Shown: one piece after another, positions 22,562-33,683 of the stretch | Layout of the letters: each line of letters opens with the position of its first letter | How positions within the stretch are numbered: the first letter of the stretch is position 1 | Assembly (NCBI GenBank): GCA_037176725.1 | Contig: JAZBRS010000059.1 | Coordinates: 7,365,001 to 7,429,000 of the forward strand | DNA from: Posidonia oceanica | Lineage: Eukaryota > Streptophyta > Magnoliopsida > Alismatales > Posidoniaceae | Length of the DNA stretch: 64,000 bases | Direction: 5' to 3' | Translations under genes and position numbers: made by a program | Notes under the pieces: model-generated | Database searches by the model: none | The model's input: only the letters and a program-made list of their open reading frames with translations | What the model was told of the DNA's origin: nothing

Positions 22562-22963
22562 CGACCCCCTTGGGTAATCCCCTTGGCATGTCATGATTTT
22601 ATTTTTGACCCCCTTGGGCAATCCCCTTGGTGCGTCATGTTTTTATTTTCGACCCCCTTGGGCACTCCCCTTGGCATGTCATGTTTTTATTTTCAACCCC
22701 CTTGGCACGTTATGTTTTTATTTTCGACCCCTTTGGGCAATCCCCTTTGCATGTCATGTTTTTATTTTTCGACCCCCTTGGGCAATCCCCTTGGCATGTC
22801 ATGTTTTATTTTCGACCCCCTTGGGCAATCCCCTTGGCACGTCATGTTTTTATCTTCGACCCCCTTGGCACGTCATGTTTTTATTCTCGACCCCTTTAGG
22901 CAATCCCTTGGCACGTCAGGTTTCTATTTTCAACCCCCTTGGGCAATCCCCTTGGCACGCCAT
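22562..22963 (+). repeat. tandem repeat, about 44-bp unit
   Basis: About ten copies of a unit reading GACCCCCTTGGGCAATCCCC then TTGGCAYGTCATGTTTTTATTTTC, some with a 13-bp deletion. Belongs to the 3' internal region of element B. The array is cut at 22963 by element C and resumes at 32322-32365. Related GGGCAATCCCC units recur at 33385-33530. Confidence 0.85.
22959..22963. other. target-site duplication of element C (left copy)
   Basis: GCCAT here and GTCAT at 32322-32326 directly flank the two LTRs. Confidence 0.75.
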
Positions 22964-24394
22964 TGTAGATATCCCATTTTCACATTTCCCAGAGTTTATA
23001 GAGGACAGGAACTTCTGAGGCACCCAGATCACATAACTAAGGCTTTAATAACACATTTTCCAAAGTTTTTCGTGACTTGCTTAAAAACAACACTTGACTC
23101 TACTTAGCTCAAGGACGCTAGCTGTGGCAGAGCTGACTCGCCCAAACTAGTGGCAAGTTTGAGTACCTTTGAGCACACTTTTCCACTCAAATCCATGGCA
23201 GATTTGAGTTAAAGAAGATGTTTTTATGATTTCATGAGATATCTGAAGTTTTACGGGCTTTTAATCGAGTTTTCTGGATAAAACTTAAAAGACAGGGTTA
23301 AAAATGCAAAAGACGTTGCTAGTTGCCAACTGGAGAGGCGACTGGGATAGGCGCCATGTCAACAGGCGACTAGCCTAGGCGCCACTCTAAGCGGCGACTG
23401 ACAGTCGTGGCCTCCATTAACCGAATCGAATGGTTATTTTTGGCGGTTGTGTTCCACCATCCCCTCGACAGCTAGGCGCTAACCTAATAGGCGACTAACG
23501 GTTGCGGAACTGCTACGATTATTTCCCACGATCCCATTGACTGTTAGGCGCCAACCTAACCGGCGACTAACGATCGTGGCTCCCGTCAACCAAATTTCTA
23601 CGGTTTTCCACACGTTTGCTTGGTTGGTTGCTAGCCTAAGTCGCCTACCCATGCGGCGACTGGCCATAACTGCCAATTTTTCTAGAAATTTCTATTTGTT
23701 AACCACCCACACCCCTTCGAGTTTATAAATAGACCCTGTGGGTCAGTGTTTGAACCCCTAGTCATTCTTGGAGAGAGACACCCCTCAGTCAGGTCAGAAA
23801 GAAATCTTCTATAGGTTTTAGGGTTTTGAGCTTCCACCTTCAAACAGCTAGGGTTTCCAAACCAGAAACCCTAGTCTCCACCCTCTATCTAGAGAAAAAA
23901 CCTAGATCCCAGAGATCACTACACTCAACTACGATCCCAGAGATCTTGAGCCAAGCCAGAGCTCCGACCGTGCCTTCACTTCTACTCTACTGCAAACAGC
24001 ACGAGGGTGAAGGGAGTATTCTTCTAATCTAATTTCCCATTTCATATTGCATTCCTTAAAATATGACACATAGCATATGCATGCGGGGAACAACTCCTGG
24101 CTAGTATTAGGTTTAATTGCTTATGTTATTTTCTGTCTACTTTGATTAGCATTTACTACACTTGAACTAATCTTATGTTATTTTCATTTGTTTTGAAGGA
24201 AAGGAAATTGCTTACATAACATGAAGGACCCACTGGACGACATCCTGCCGTTGATCCAGTGATTCGAGTACTCACAGCTTCATCATCTCTCCCAAGGTGT
24301 CTTGTCTACCCAAAGGCGAGTGGCGATCACAAAAGTTGACGACGTACGTGGAGGCGCAGTCATCTTCTTAAACACCCCCAAAAATCCATCCACA
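22964..24394 (+). repeat. 5' LTR of element C
   Basis: U3 holds a cluster of GGCGACT and TAGGCGCC words (23335-23670), then a TATA box (TTTATAAATAG, 23722). The downstream part carries TGGCGATCAC at 24321, a second copy of the primer-site core. The LTR pair is visibly diverged: the 3' copy has small deletions near 31315 and 31915. Confidence 0.9.
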
Positions 24395-24399
24395 GTCTC

Positions 24400-24419
24400 T
24401 GGCGATCACGGTGGGACTC
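24400..24419 (+). other. primer-binding site of element C
   Basis: TGGCGATCACGGTGGGACTC, 5 nt after the LTR. It starts with TGG as expected for pairing with a tRNA CCA end; the tRNA is not identified. Confidence 0.75.
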
Positions 24420-25721
24420 GATTTTAGCCAACCTCCGTGTAATGTATGGAAATCCCTTTCCTTCTTCCCTTTTATTTTGTAGATCTAAGTGTTGTTTTCA
24501 GTTTGGAAATCGTGCGAGTAGGTTTTTCATAATACCCCAAACTTTTTGTTGTTGTTGTTTTTTTTTTTTACTGTTTCTGACGTTATTAAAACCCCTGGCT
24601 TCGACAACTGGGACTATTTTACTAAGGTCTGGAGACTTTGGCACTGAGCCGCCTGTCCAAGGAGCGCCTGTCCAAGTCGCACCTCTAGGAGCGACTGACA
24701 GGGGCGCCACTGTAACAGGGGACACATCCTGAGTCTGTTTATACTGCAGATTATTACTGTTTTTTGTAATTTGTGCTGTATTTTTAGATTTGCAGTAGCA
24801 TTAAAAAAAAAAACAACTCTTCCTGTCCACTGTGTTTTAGTTTTTTTTAACGATTTCTAGGTTTGCTTGTGTCCACCCTTAAGGTGGAAACTAATTCGTT
24901 TATATATTAAAGTAAAAGTTCCTTGAGGAAATCTTCCTCAAGTTAGAACAATTAACCTGAGTGAACCCGGGCCAGTGTAAGTCGCTCTCTCATACTCAGT
25001 GTTAATTGTGATAGCTAGATCAAGATCTTGAGGTGTCCTAAGTAGTTATTTTTGACTCCTCCTTCTCCCTGAGTCAAAAATAACCCTTAGTAGATACTTG
25101 CACTTTAATATTTTATGTTTATTTACTATTTTGTGGTTTGATTAAGTGCCGAACCTAAGGACAGAATCTTAGGTAGAGGGTCCCTCTTTAGAGAGACAAG
25201 CCCCCCATCTAGGCCCTCTTGGTGGACCCTGAAGAAGATCAAAGAGTGGTACCCATTAGCCCAAATCCCATTAATTGTAAACATGCAGGTTTCAACTAAT
25301 TGACTAACTAATTACTCAAACAAATAAAAATCTACGGTCTTCCTGCAACTTGTATTTTTTTTTTTTCTGTTTGTTGCACGGTCTATCAAAGACAGACCTT
25401 GGCTGTTGGAAGAACAGGGACTGAGACGCCTGTTCAGAAGGCACCTCGCTCAACCGCCCGATCAACCGGTGACTTGTTTGGCCGCCTGTCACACAAGCGA
25501 CTACAGGGAAACGCTTCGTTCAGTGTGCCTTGTTTGCAGGGATTTGTTTATCTCCATTAACAGGTTGCAGAAACATCAGAGCAGCAGCTACTTACTAATA
25601 TTTTCACTTTCATTTAATCGAGTCTGTATTAAGTAGTGTTAATCGAGTATGTAATCTCCTTCTTGAATCCTCTATAATAGTTTGGAAAAAAAGAAAAAAA
25701 AAAGAAAAAGACAATCTTGCA
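24420..25721 (+). other. leader of element C
   Basis: Non-coding. Two clusters of GC-rich words recur here (24645-24720: GCCGCCTGTCC, GAGCGCCTGTCC, GGAGCGACTG, GGGGCGCCAC; and 25420-25510: GACGCCTGTTC, GGCCGCCTGTC, AAGCGACTAC). They echo the U3 words of the same element. An A-rich tract precedes the gag ATG. Confidence 0.55.
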
Positions 25722-27992
25722 ATGGAAGCTTATCAACAAAATCACAAGCACATCAACATGACATCTGCCTCAACCTCTACCTCTACGGTGCAACCAAGCA
25801 TGGACCCCAATAGGTTCTTATTTAGAGCTTCAACTCCACAAGCAGAGGAGCCAGAAACCCCTAGTTTCTCACAAGAAATGGGCCGGTCATTTGAAGAAGA
25901 AAGAGAAATAAGCCACTCCCTACCTTGGAGTACCCCGTTTGAGCATACAATTCCCGAGATAACCTCCCAAGTAGTGCCACCTACATCGACCGCTTCCTAT
26001 CTGTCTGAGGAAGCGACTAATGAGATCTATCAACCCCTGGCACGACACCACCATCCCTCACTTAGGAACCCGCAAACCTCACATGCTCACCAACCTTCTT
26101 TCCCAAACTACCACCAAATCCCATTAACCACGCCCACTCACACATGCACCACGACACTAAACCCCACTATAAATTTCCCTACTCAAAATTCATTCACACA
26201 ATACCATGCAACACCAACCTACCCTTACATCCATCCAACTCCGCCATATACAACCCAATACATACCACAACTTCCCGCTAATACACAATACTACCCTACT
26301 CCACTTCCATCATCGTTCTTCCATCCACAACAATCTCCTGCTAACGCACAATCATACTACACTCCACATCAAACCCAACCCTTCTCTCCACCATACGACC
26401 CTCTATCACCACCATTCCACCAAACACATGGGCACCTAAACCAGGGACAACAAGCTGTGCCAGGACAGGACATCAAGAGAATGATCTCTGAGGCACTCAC
26501 AGAGGCGGGAGTTACATCTAAAGCACCGATAGGGTTTGACACGTCGAAATTTCCTCATTTTGTTCTTCCACCTGGATTCAAAATGCCAAAAATGAGGAAA
26601 TACACTGGAATAGAGGATTCAAGGGGCCATCTAGCCACATTTGCCATGGACACTCTACCCTATCAATATGATAACGGGTTTATAATCTACCTCTTCTTTA
26701 AAAGCTTAGAAGGAGAAGCACTGGGATGGTTCAACACGCTCACAGCGTATGATCTCAGTGACTTCTAGATGGTCCAGGAGAAATTTCTGCGCCAATATGT
26801 CCATCGCATCCAGCACAAGCCTACAATAAGCGACCTCCTCGCTGAAAAGATGAAATCTGATGAGGAGTTCGCCACTTTTGCAAGTAGATGGAGAGACATG
26901 GCTGCAAGATCTAAATGCTATATTCTTGAAAGCCAAGCAGTCGAGATCATCGCCCGAAATACTACAGGAGCACTCAGAACAGGGCTACTGATGAGTGACC
27001 TCCAAACATACCCTCAGCTACATGAACACGCTGCAAGGATCCTCCGTCACAAAGAGGATCTACCATTCTTAGAGCTCGAGGGAAGGGGCAAAAAGAAGGG
27101 CACTGGCTATACACTTGAAGGGATCACTGGTGACATGGCACAGGTCTCAATCCAGCAGAAGCAGAAGGGCCTATACCAGTCTGAGCAATCACTCCTGGCC
27201 AAAGGGCAACTGACCCAGTATCTGCTAGAGCAGTACCTGAGCCAATCAGCACAGTACCAGGGGCAGTTAGTGCAGTCAATGCAGCACCAACAACAACAGC
27301 CACCTGATTATCCAATACATGCCCAGCAAAGATACCAGGGGCAACAACAGGGGCAAAGGAACTACCATAACGTCCCTCCTCCACGAAACTACAAAGGCCC
27401 TCAGAGGCAAAACTATCCTCCGCTTCCTGAATCAATCTCTGATACATTCAGGATGCTGGTTGAAAGTGGAGATCTGTAGCTCCCAGAACCTTGTCCAAGC
27501 TATCCAAACACTAATATGGCCAAGCACTGCCCTTATCATTAGAACAATGGGCACACCCTTGAAGAATGCTTCACTGTCAAAGACAAAATACACAATCTGA
27601 ATGACAAGGGTGATATCATGTGGTCTGAGCTCAAAGCCAGACTAAAGGCGGCTCAGGAAGAACAACAGGTGATGCAGATACACCAAGAGCCCTTGTTCAA
27701 CTACCGAGTAGATCATGCAGATGTAGAGATCATCTTATCAGCTGCTCGGGCTGAGTTCGCATCCATCCAGTGCATACCAGCAGATCTAGAGCAGAGCCCA
27801 TCCAGCAAAGGGGACCTTGATTCCCATGTACTCTAGGACTTAACAAAGGAAGGCTGCTCACCCATCTATGATGAGTACATTGACTGGTGCAATGAAAGGG
27901 CAGTGGACTCTCAGACGTTCCAGGACATAATTCATGAAAGCCAGTCGCCCATCTATGATGAATATGCAGATTCAGACTGGTATAAAGCATAA
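25722..27992 (+). pseudogene. gag: gag of element C
   Basis: One continuous frame of 756 codons from ATG 25722 to TAA 27990, broken only by four TAG codons (26766, 27477, 27540, 27834). The N-terminal 230 residues are Pro/Thr/His/Tyr-rich and encoded by an almost G-free stretch. The capsid core follows (FPHFVLPPGFKMPKMRKYTG, YLFFKSLEGEALGWFN, FASRWRDMAARSKCYI), similar to the gag at 4283-6246. A Gln-rich linker leads to a knuckle KHCPYH-NNGHTLEECF (CX2HX4HX4C, with a TAG inside it). The end is acidic with two SPIYDEY motifs. The TAGs sit where Gln is expected, so this Gag could have been intact recently. Its presence without pol suggests cis-packaging with helper enzymes. Confidence 0.85.
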
Positions 27993-29395
27993 GTTGCACT
28001 TGGTTCACTCTGCCAAGCTCTCCAAGCAGCACAAGCAAGAGCTGATCCTCCTCCCAAGTCACCCGACCCTACAAACAGACACACTAGGGGCAGTCATGAG
28101 CACTATGGTCGAGGAGAGGTTACTACAGAGCACATCGGCAGCCACACTTCAAGAGGAGGGGGAAATCTGATAGCCTCACTCTGAGACAAGGCCATCAGGG
28201 ACACGCTGCCTGGAACGGGTCAGGACGAGTCCAACTCTGACCCGCTGAAAGCAAGGACAGGGCGCAAACCAAAAGAAAGACAAGAACATGCGCCACAAGC
28301 ACCTGACTGCTACACGCCAGGGGCAGACTTCTGCAGTCACCCCTCAGGTAAGCCCCCTCATCTGGGAAGGGAGGTGCAAGGTTCCACTGAACCCGACTGA
28401 GGGCAGTGGTTAATTTAATTAAAACTTGTAAATAAGACATTTTTCTTTCTGTACCCTATTTTCCTTTATTTATCTTTATTTATCTCTAATGCTAAGTTAG
28501 ATTATAAGTAATGAATAATAAAAATAACTGATGAGTGTGGACTATACCCAACAACTTGGAGGCATTTAGTAGAGTTGCCAAGATATTATCTAAGATTTCC
28601 CAAGCAGAGACCGTAACACACAGGGAAAGTCCAACCATTGGTTGCAACAACCTAAAGGCATATTTAGATCCGTGGGAGTTACATACAATACACCCTTAAT
28701 TAGCATGCCAAAGTCTAGAAAGAACCAAAGACTGAGTCCTAGCCAAAGGAAGAAAGTTGCATCCTAAATAGAAAAGAAACTGAACAACTAGGGTAACCTC
28801 AACCTTGTCCTGTCTGCACATACACTTGCACGGGGAGGTAAGAGAAAGGCAAGCTCGGAGCAAAGGCTCATGGTACGAACCGCTTGCCAATTAACTTAGA
28901 CAGCGTCTAGAAAAGATGGTAGCAAAAACTGCCCAAACAGAGAGGAAAGAAGGCAGCAAAAAAGCTGTCCAAGTGAGGAACAAATGAAAAGAGACAGTAA
29001 AAGAAACTGTCAAACTAAAAGAGGTTAGCAAAGAGCTGTCCAAAGAGCGGAAAATGAACATGGCAAAAGTTGTCCATGAATCTAAAGCATAAATCCTAGA
29101 AAGACGCATAAAGGGCCAAGTAAGGGCAAGTGGAATTCAAGACTTGAGCCAAAGTCGAGAGCTTACTGCACTTGAAGCCTCCTCCACCTATCTTACTCAC
29201 AGACAAGGGGCAGGGAATCCTAGAAGTTCAGGGATTGATTAAACGAAGGAAACAACAATCAAACCAAGGCTAGTATGAGGTTCTAAGTTCTCAAAAGACA
29301 AGGCATGTTAGAAGGAAAAAGTTCTCTTACCCTAGATAATACAAGGCAATACTACAAGGTCTCTAAGTAAGACGGTTGTGACTGCACTCATCAAT
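27993..29395 (+). other. post-gag spacer of element C
   Basis: No gene. 28900-29100 has purine-rich units (GGCAGCAAAAAAGCTGTCC and variants) homologous to the post-pol spacer of element B. Confidence 0.5.
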
Positions 29396-29640
29396 TCGAA
29401 AACTACCAAAAAAATAGTAAAATCCGAAAAATACCAAAAAATAGTAAAATCCTAAAAATACCAAAAAAATCAGAAAAAACTAAAAACACCAAAAAAATAG
29501 AAAATACCAAAAATAATAAAAAAAAAATCAGAAAATCCAAAAACTACCAAAAAATTAGAAAACCCAAAATACAAAAAATAGAAAATCCCAAAATTCAAAA
29601 AATTAGAAAATCCAAGAAAACCAACCAAAAGAAGCACCAT
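29396..29640. repeat. A-rich tandem array in element C
   Basis: Degenerate units of CTACCAAAAAAATAGTAAAATC and AGAAAATCCAAAAA type. Same relative position as in elements B and the giant element. Confidence 0.8.
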
Positions 29641-30903
29641 CCACCCTACATACAAGTGAAAACTTAGTAAGTAGGGAAATTGGAATTAACTTGGCCGGTG
29701 ATGCAACAATCATTTCACCTCAGATTTGGAGATAGCATCCTACTCAAGTGTGTCTCACGGCTTGGGTGCGTTTTCTCAACAAAGTTATTGCTTCAGTAAT
29801 AATCTTTAGAGCATCTACGGATGACTCACAATCGACATCTACTGGACTCCGGTTTTCCATCTCTCAGCTGAGGCCAAGACTAATTCCCTCCACCTAGTTC
29901 TCAGGCGTGTTGATTAAGGGATTACTTTATCTTCTGTACAAGTATAACTTAGTCAATCGCCCTAGGAACTGGGAAAGGTTCACCTGTGATTACTAACATC
30001 TTTTGTTAAGTGTGCAGGTATACATCTCAACATAAAGAATAAGCTCATGTCTAGGGGGCTCATATAGTGTGCAAAGGCATACCCACTTTGACTAAGAGGC
30101 AAACCCCGGTTTGGCAAAGAAGGGTTCACTCCCACACTCGGTTCTTTAATCATAGAACTCCTTTACTTGCCAAATCGAGTTGTAGGACGACGGTCCTTTC
30201 CAGAGAGTGCTGGTCACACTCGAAGACGGAAAACACTTGACCACAACAAATTGCATTCATTCATCTTGCATATGTCCATATGGGTTGGGAACAACCGTAC
30301 CCCACCGGCCTAACCTAGCATATGGACCATTCATTGCATCGTATGTGGCATTTGCATTTGTTTGCTTGAATCATTTATCCATGCATTTTCTCATATCATT
30401 GGAAGTGGAGCACGGACGGAGCCAAATGTTCTTCAAGAGTGTTAGAAACCCTTAGGACATGTGATTCTCCTAGAGCCAACCCAGTTCCTACCAATCCTTC
30501 TATCGATTCCAATCCGAGTAAAATCTCAAACATGACACCACAAGAGCACTCCTTTTCGATCATGTAAGGGTCCTGTCCCACGATTTCCTCCCTAGCTTCT
30601 GCCCTATTGAAGTACATCTCTACATGGTTGACCTGGTCTTAACATCGGTTGCGACAAATAGCCCCGACTTGACCCCTCCATGCCTGAGTCTTCAATATGA
30701 CGGCAATTAATCGAACCACCGGCCGATCGGCAATCTCCCGACACCGAGTCAGTTTACCCCTTCTTCCTTTTTTATTATCTTCCTTCATCCCTTGTGGCGG
30801 ATTGTTTGAGATAGAGCTCCCCTTTTCAGGAAATGCACAATAGGACATTTGTTCTTACCTTGGACTCAATCTTGTTCCAAGATCAACTCCAAGGAGGGGC
30901 ATC
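29641..30903 (+). other. 3' internal end of element C with polypurine tract
   Basis: Starts with GGCCGGTGATGCAA, matching element B at about 14310. At 30190-30380 it carries the cGACnGTCC...ACAAATTGCATTC block also seen in B (33078-33150) and CATTGCAT-type words. Ends CCAAGGAGGGGCATC before the LTR at 30904. Confidence 0.6.
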
Positions 30904-32321
30904 TGTAGATATCCCATTTTCGCATTTCCCAGAGTTCATAGAGGACAGGAACTTCTGAGGCACCCAGATCACATAACTAAGGCTTTAATAACACATTTTC
31001 CGGAGTTTTTTTTGACTTGCTTAAAAACAACACTTGATTCTACTTAGCTCAAGGACGTTAGCTATGGCAGAGCTGACTTGCCCAAACTAGTGGCAAGTTT
31101 GAGTACCTTTAAGCACACTTTTCCACTCAAATCCGTGGCAGATTTGAGTTAAAGAAGATGTTTTTATGATTTCATGAGATATCTGAAGTTTTACGGGCTT
31201 TTAATCGAGTTTTCTGGATAAAACTTAAAAGACAGGGTTAAAAATGCAAAAGACGTTGCTAGTTGCCAACTGGAGAGGCGACTGGGATAGACGCCATGCC
31301 AACAGGTCACTGGGATAGACGCCATGTCAACAGGCGACTAGTCGTGGGCTCCGTTAACCGAATCGAACGGTTATTTTTGGCGGTTGTGTCCCACGATCCC
31401 CTCGACAGCTAGGCGCCAACCTAACAGGCGACTAACGGTCGCAGAACTGCTACGGTTATTTCCCACGATCCCTTTGACTATTAGGCGCCAACCTAACTGG
31501 TGACTAACGATCGTGGCTCCCGTCAACCAAATTTCTACGGTTTTCCACACGTTTGCTTGGGTGGTTGCTAGCCTAAGTCGCCTACTCATGCGGCGACTGG
31601 CCATAACTGCTAATTTTTCTAGAAATTTCTATGTGTTAACCACCCACACCCCTTGAAGTCTATAAATAGACCTCGTGGGTCAGTGTTTGAACCCCCGGTC
31701 ATTCTTGGAGAGAGACCCTCCCTCAGTCAGGTCAGAAAGAAATCTTCTATAGGTTTTAGGGTTCTGAGCTTCCACCTTCAAACAGCTAGAGTTTCCAAAC
31801 CAGAAACCCTAGTCTCCACTCCCTATCTAGAGAAAAATCTTAGATCCCAGAGATCACTACACCCAACTACGATCCTAGAGATCCTGAGCCAAGCCAGAGC
31901 TTCGACCGTGCCTCCACTTCAAACAGCACGAGGGTGAAGGGAGTATTCTTCCAATCTAATTTCCCATTTCATATTGCATTCCTTAAAATATGACACATAG
32001 CATATGCATGCGGGGAACAACCCCTGGCTAGTATTAGGTTTAATTGCTTATGTTATTTTCTGTCTACTTTGATTAGCATTTACTACACTTGAACTAATCT
32101 TATGTTATTTTCATTTGTTTTGAAGGAAAGGAAATTGCTTACATAACATGAAGGACCCACTGGACGACATCCTGCCGTTGATCCAGTGATTCGAGTACTC
32201 ACAGCTTCATCATCTCCCCCAAGGTGTCTTGTCTACCCAAAGACGAGTGGCGATCACAAAAGTTGACGACGTACGTGGAGGCGCAGTCATCTTCTTAAAC
32301 ACCCCCAAAAATCAATTCACA
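30904..32321 (+). repeat. 3' LTR of element C
   Basis: Same ends and order as the 5' LTR. Words at 31275-31605, TATA box CTATAAATAG at 31660. Confidence 0.9.
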
Positions 32322-32369
32322 GTCATGTTTTTATTTTCGACCCACTTGGGCAATCCCCTTGGTAAGTCT

Positions 32370-32770
32370 TTTAAAGAACCCCGGAGCATAACCGGGATAC
32401 CAAAGCAAAGATCCCAGGAGCATAACTGGGTACCAAAGCAAAGATCCCCGGAGCATAACCGGGATACCAAAGCAAAGATCCTCGGAGCATAACCGGGATA
32501 CCAAAGCAAGGAACCCCGGAGCATAACCGGGATACCAAAGCAAAGCACCCTGGAGCATAACTGGGATACCAAAGCAAAGAACCCCGGAGTAGAGCTGGGA
32601 TACCATAGCAAAGCACCCTGGAGCGTAACTAGGATACCAAAGCAAAGAACCCCGGAGCATAGCTGGGATACCAAAACAAAGCAAACCCCAGAGCACAACT
32701 GGACAAACAAAGCAAAACAATCCAACAGCAGGTACCCCGGAGCACAACCAGGTCAACAAAGCAAAGCCAA
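32370..32770 (+). repeat. tandem repeat, about 32-bp unit
   Basis: About twelve copies of CCCCGGAGCATAACCGGGAT then ACCAAAGCAAAG. A single decayed unit occurs at 22508-22545 on the other side of element C, so the block belongs to element B. Confidence 0.85.
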
Positions 32771-32774
32771 TAGT

Positions 32775-33170
32775 ATTAGTGAACCCTCCGCTCACTAAAC
32801 TCCCGGGTCAGAAGATGATCGTCCCCATTGAGAATGTAGGCAACACTCAATGAAAGGACACTTGATTCTGACGAATAAAGCCAATAGTCTTAGTGGACTC
32901 ATCGTTCATTAATTCTGGGTCACGAGATGACGGTCTCTGTCGAGAATGTAGGCAACATTCAATGAAAGGACACCTAATTGTGACAAATAGAGCCAACGTG
33001 GCCGGCAGAGAAGAGATCAATTCCCTTTTGCCTGGAAGCATCATGGACCTCTCGCTCACCAACTCGCGTATCATGAGACGACTGTCCCCTTGGAGAGTGT
33101 AGGCTATGCTCGAGGAAAGGGCACCTGATTATGACAAATTGCATTCACGCATTTGTCAGTCTGCCTTGGA
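32775..33170 (+). repeat. three copies of an approximately 120-bp repeat
   Basis: Units share CTCAnTAA...GGGTCA-GAnGATG-TCnCC...GAGAATGTAGGCAACANTC, then AATGAAAGGACACCTGATT. A related single copy is present in element C at about 30185-30255. Confidence 0.65.
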
Positions 33171-33683
33171 TGGTGAGAAAAATTCCCGAGCCAACCCGGT
33201 ATACAAATTAAAGCCGGCGATGATGGGGGAACCTCATTACCTAGGGTCATGTGTTGCATATCATGACCCCCTCTTTCACATTCCCGTCAGCATGCATCCA
33301 TGCATAGCGCATTGTATTGCATTCGCATTGTATTGTAATCGCATTGAGTGGTCGTCGGAAACATTAGCTATCCATCTTTTAAGTTTGACCCCTGTGGGCA
33401 ATCCCCGTGGCAAGTCTTTTTAGTTTGACCCCTGCGGGCAATCCCCGTGGCAAGTCTTTTAGTTTGACCCCCGCGAGCAACCCCCGCGGTCATGTCGTTA
33501 GCTTGTTCCCCTTGGGCAATCCCCTTGGCCGTGTTTCTTTAGCCGACCCTCTTTTTGCCTCATCCAAGTCTGGTGGCAGTAGGCATTGGATTTCATTTAG
33601 GATCTCTAGGTAGCGCCACACGGGGGTATCGTCTCGCCTTGTAGATAGCTTCGTGCCGAAGCCATCTTCAAGGAGGGGCAATT
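33171..33683 (+). other. 3' internal end of element B with polypurine tract
   Basis: Contains a CATTGCATTCGCATTG stretch (about 33300-33350), four TTTGACCCCYGYGGGCAATCC units (33386-33530), and AAGGAGGGGCAATT (33670-33683) directly before the LTR. Confidence 0.75.

Larger units (their letters stand above)
22964..32321 (+). mobile_element. element C: gag-only Ty3/gypsy element nested in element B
   Basis: LTRs at 22964-24394 and 30904-32321 start TGTAGATATCCC and end CACA. Flanks GCCAT (22959-22963) and GTCAT (32322-32326) are a 5-bp target duplication with one change; the element sits inside one 44-bp repeat unit. The internal region has a primer site, a long leader, gag and about 2.9 kb of non-coding spacer, but no protease, RT or integrase, so it must be moved by enzymes of another element. 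Its termini, primer site and spacer modules resemble element B. Confidence 0.88.

Noticed and set aside
9431..27992. Recoded genetic code with TAG read as Gln
   Set aside because: The copia gag and the element D ORF next door use normal stops, frameshifts coexist with the TAGs, and CHG-methylation decay explains the pattern.
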